Made by a program: the position numbers and the translations under genes. A stretch of 5,823 nucleotides of DNA from DATKXO01 sp035528995 (lineage in GTDB: Bacteria > Planctomycetota > Phycisphaerae > UBA1845): NCBI GenBank assembly GCA_035528995.1, contig DATKXO010000049.1, positions 1 through 5,823 of the forward strand, read 5' to 3'. The notes under the pieces are model-generated. The model searched no databases. It was not told the DNA's origin and saw only the letters and a list, made by a program, of their open reading frames with translations. Shown piece after piece: positions 5,433 to 5,823 of this stretch; within the stretch, counting starts at the first letter, position 1, and each line of letters begins with the position of its first letter.

Positions 5433-5498
5433 TTCCCGAGCCGCGGGCTTCAGCCCGCGCGGACCATTCCCGAGCCGCGGGCTTCAGCCCGCGCGGAC
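5433..5498. repeat. Two tandem copies of a 32-base palindromic repeat
   Basis: A 32-base unit beginning TTCCCGAGCC and ending CGCGCGGAC occurs at 5433-5464 and, without a mismatch, at 5467-5498 (period 34). Each unit contains a perfect 7-bp hairpin, CGCGGGC-TTCA-GCCCGCG (5442-5459 and 5476-5493). The two spacer bases differ (CA, TA). It resembles REP-like intergenic palindromes dispersed in GC-rich environmental bacteria. It lies between dinB and a plus-strand gene, so it is upstream of both. Confidence 0.85.
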
Positions 5499-5545
5499 TA
5501 TGTCCTCCCAGAAACGCCCAATCGGCGCCCCGCCGCCGGCAGAAC

Positions 5546-5574
5546 TTGCCGTTTGCCCGCCCGACTACAATAAT
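5546..5574 (+). promoter_or_regulatory. Candidate promoter upstream of the right-edge gene
   Basis: TTGCCG (5546-5551) and AATAAT (5569-5574) are 17 bases apart; the overlapping TACAAT (5566-5571) is a better -10 hexamer but leaves only 14 bases. It stands out as AT-rich in a GC-rich setting. A start near 5580 would transcribe through the palindrome at 5602-5624 and the leader of the 5713 gene. Confidence 0.33.
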
Positions 5575-5601
5575 CCCTCAACGTGTGCTGATCCGCCGGG
5601 T

Positions 5602-5624
5602 GCCACGGGCGGCTTGCCCGAGGC
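5602..5624. repeat. Imperfect palindrome of the GGGC-GGCTT-GCCC type
   Basis: GCCACGGGC (5602-5610) and GCCCGAGGC (5616-5624) pair at eight of nine positions around GGCTT. From memory, similar TGCCAC...GGCTTGCC palindromes are dispersed in planctomycete genomes; that recollection was not checked. It differs in sequence from the tandem palindromes at 5433-5498. Confidence 0.55.
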
Positions 5625-5655
5625 TGTCCGACAATTGACGAGCGTAAAATAGTAG

Positions 5656-5706
5656 CCTCCATATGGTTATGTGAAGCGAACAACTAGCACTTAGCCAGCA
5701 TGGAGG
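5656..5706 (+). promoter_or_regulatory. Leader able to sequester the ribosome-binding site of the 5713 gene
   Basis: CCTCCAT (5656-5662) is a perfect complement of ATGGAGG (5700-5706), which contains the GGAGG ribosome-binding site used by the ATG at 5713. Pairing would close a 37-base loop and block initiation. Upstream, GAGGCT (5620-5625) can pair with AGCCTC (5654-5659), which would compete with the sequestering stem. Transposase genes often hide their ribosome-binding sites this way in read-through transcripts. No fold energies were computed. Confidence 0.35.
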
Positions 5707-5712
5707 ATTGGG

Positions 5713-5823
5713 ATGCCAGACAGTGCCACGGAGGGCACGATTCTGGCGCAGCTCGTCAGATTGTCGGTGCCCCTGGTCAAGGCCGCGGAGAAAGAACTGC
5801 TCCGTGCCGGACCAGGCGCTCCC
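5713..5823 (+). CDS. N-terminal fragment of an unidentified protein, possibly a transposase (runs off right edge)
   Basis: ATG at 5713 is preceded by GGAGG with a 6-base spacer and opens a frame that stays open to the window end (37 codons). It begins MPDSATEGTILAQLVRLSVP, followed by a Lys/Glu-rich helix (21-31) and 'RAGPGAP' (31-37). There is no signal peptide; the start looks like a soluble helical N-terminal domain. The 'GPGAP' ending after a helical segment, the AT-richer leader and the possible sequestering stem suggest a transposase N-terminus, but this is resemblance from memory. The fragment is too short to assign a function. Confidence 0.6.
   Translation, partial: MPDSATEGTILAQLVRLSVPLVKAAEKELLRAGPGAP

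Noticed and set aside
5433..5498. CRISPR array
   Set aside because: Only two units separated by two bases, with internal palindromes and no spacers, so this is a tandem palindromic repeat.
5635..5663. TTGACG at 5635 with TCCATA as a promoter for the right-edge gene
   Set aside because: The -35 match is good, but no acceptable -10 lies 16-18 bases downstream, and TAAAAT (5645-5650) is only four bases away. It cannot be supported as a paired promoter.

Overview
The window is GC-rich bacterial chromosomal DNA with tightly packed, GC3-rich genes. GC-rich palindromes of the type 'GCGGGC-TTCA-GCCCGC' and 'CACGGGC-GGCTT-GCCCG', a Gram-negative lipoprotein gene (lnt) and the particular NfeD/flotillin pair fit a Planctomycetota-like or similar environmental Gram-negative genome. 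This assignment is inferred from style and was not tested by a search.

Left part, all on the minus strand, in transcription order: an NfeD/YqiJ-like membrane protein (2415-3173) overlaps by 4 bases a flotillin (1066-2418). The two form a classic membrane-scaffold pair. A strong hairpin (992-1033) follows the flotillin. Then come a small single-domain cupin (600-938), a 69-residue Mop/TOBE molybdate-binding protein (216-425), and the first 41 codons of what reads as apolipoprotein N-acyltransferase (1-125), which runs off the left edge. Candidate promoters were found before the nfeD-flotillin pair (about 3271-3299, with a helically phased ATCGTTA repeat) and before mop (523-551).

Middle: a 650-base divergent intergenic region (3174-3823) separates the scaffold operon from a plus-strand gene of unknown function (3824-4243, 139 aa). 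The proximal side of that region carries a good sigma-70-like promoter (TTGACC-17-TAGAGT) and a leader of about 137 nt. The leader can fold through an 8-bp long-range stem and contains a 25-codon ORF. The unknown gene overlaps tail-to-tail by 37 bases with dinB, encoding DNA polymerase IV (4207-5394, minus), a complete Y-family translesion polymerase with all catalytic residues and a beta-clamp motif.

Right part: a 318-base intergenic region (5395-5712) holds two tandem copies of a 32-base palindromic repeat, a promoter-like TACAATAAT site, a second palindrome of a different type, and a leader in which the ribosome-binding site of the last gene can be paired away. That last gene (5713 onward, plus) is cut by the window edge after 37 codons. 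Its N-terminus and leader are compatible with a transposase at the left end of an insertion sequence, but this is not proven. I found no CRISPR array, rRNA or tRNA. No complete novel defence or metabolic system is evident. The best leads are the structured leaders, the unknown 139-aa gene and the repeat/IS-like junction.
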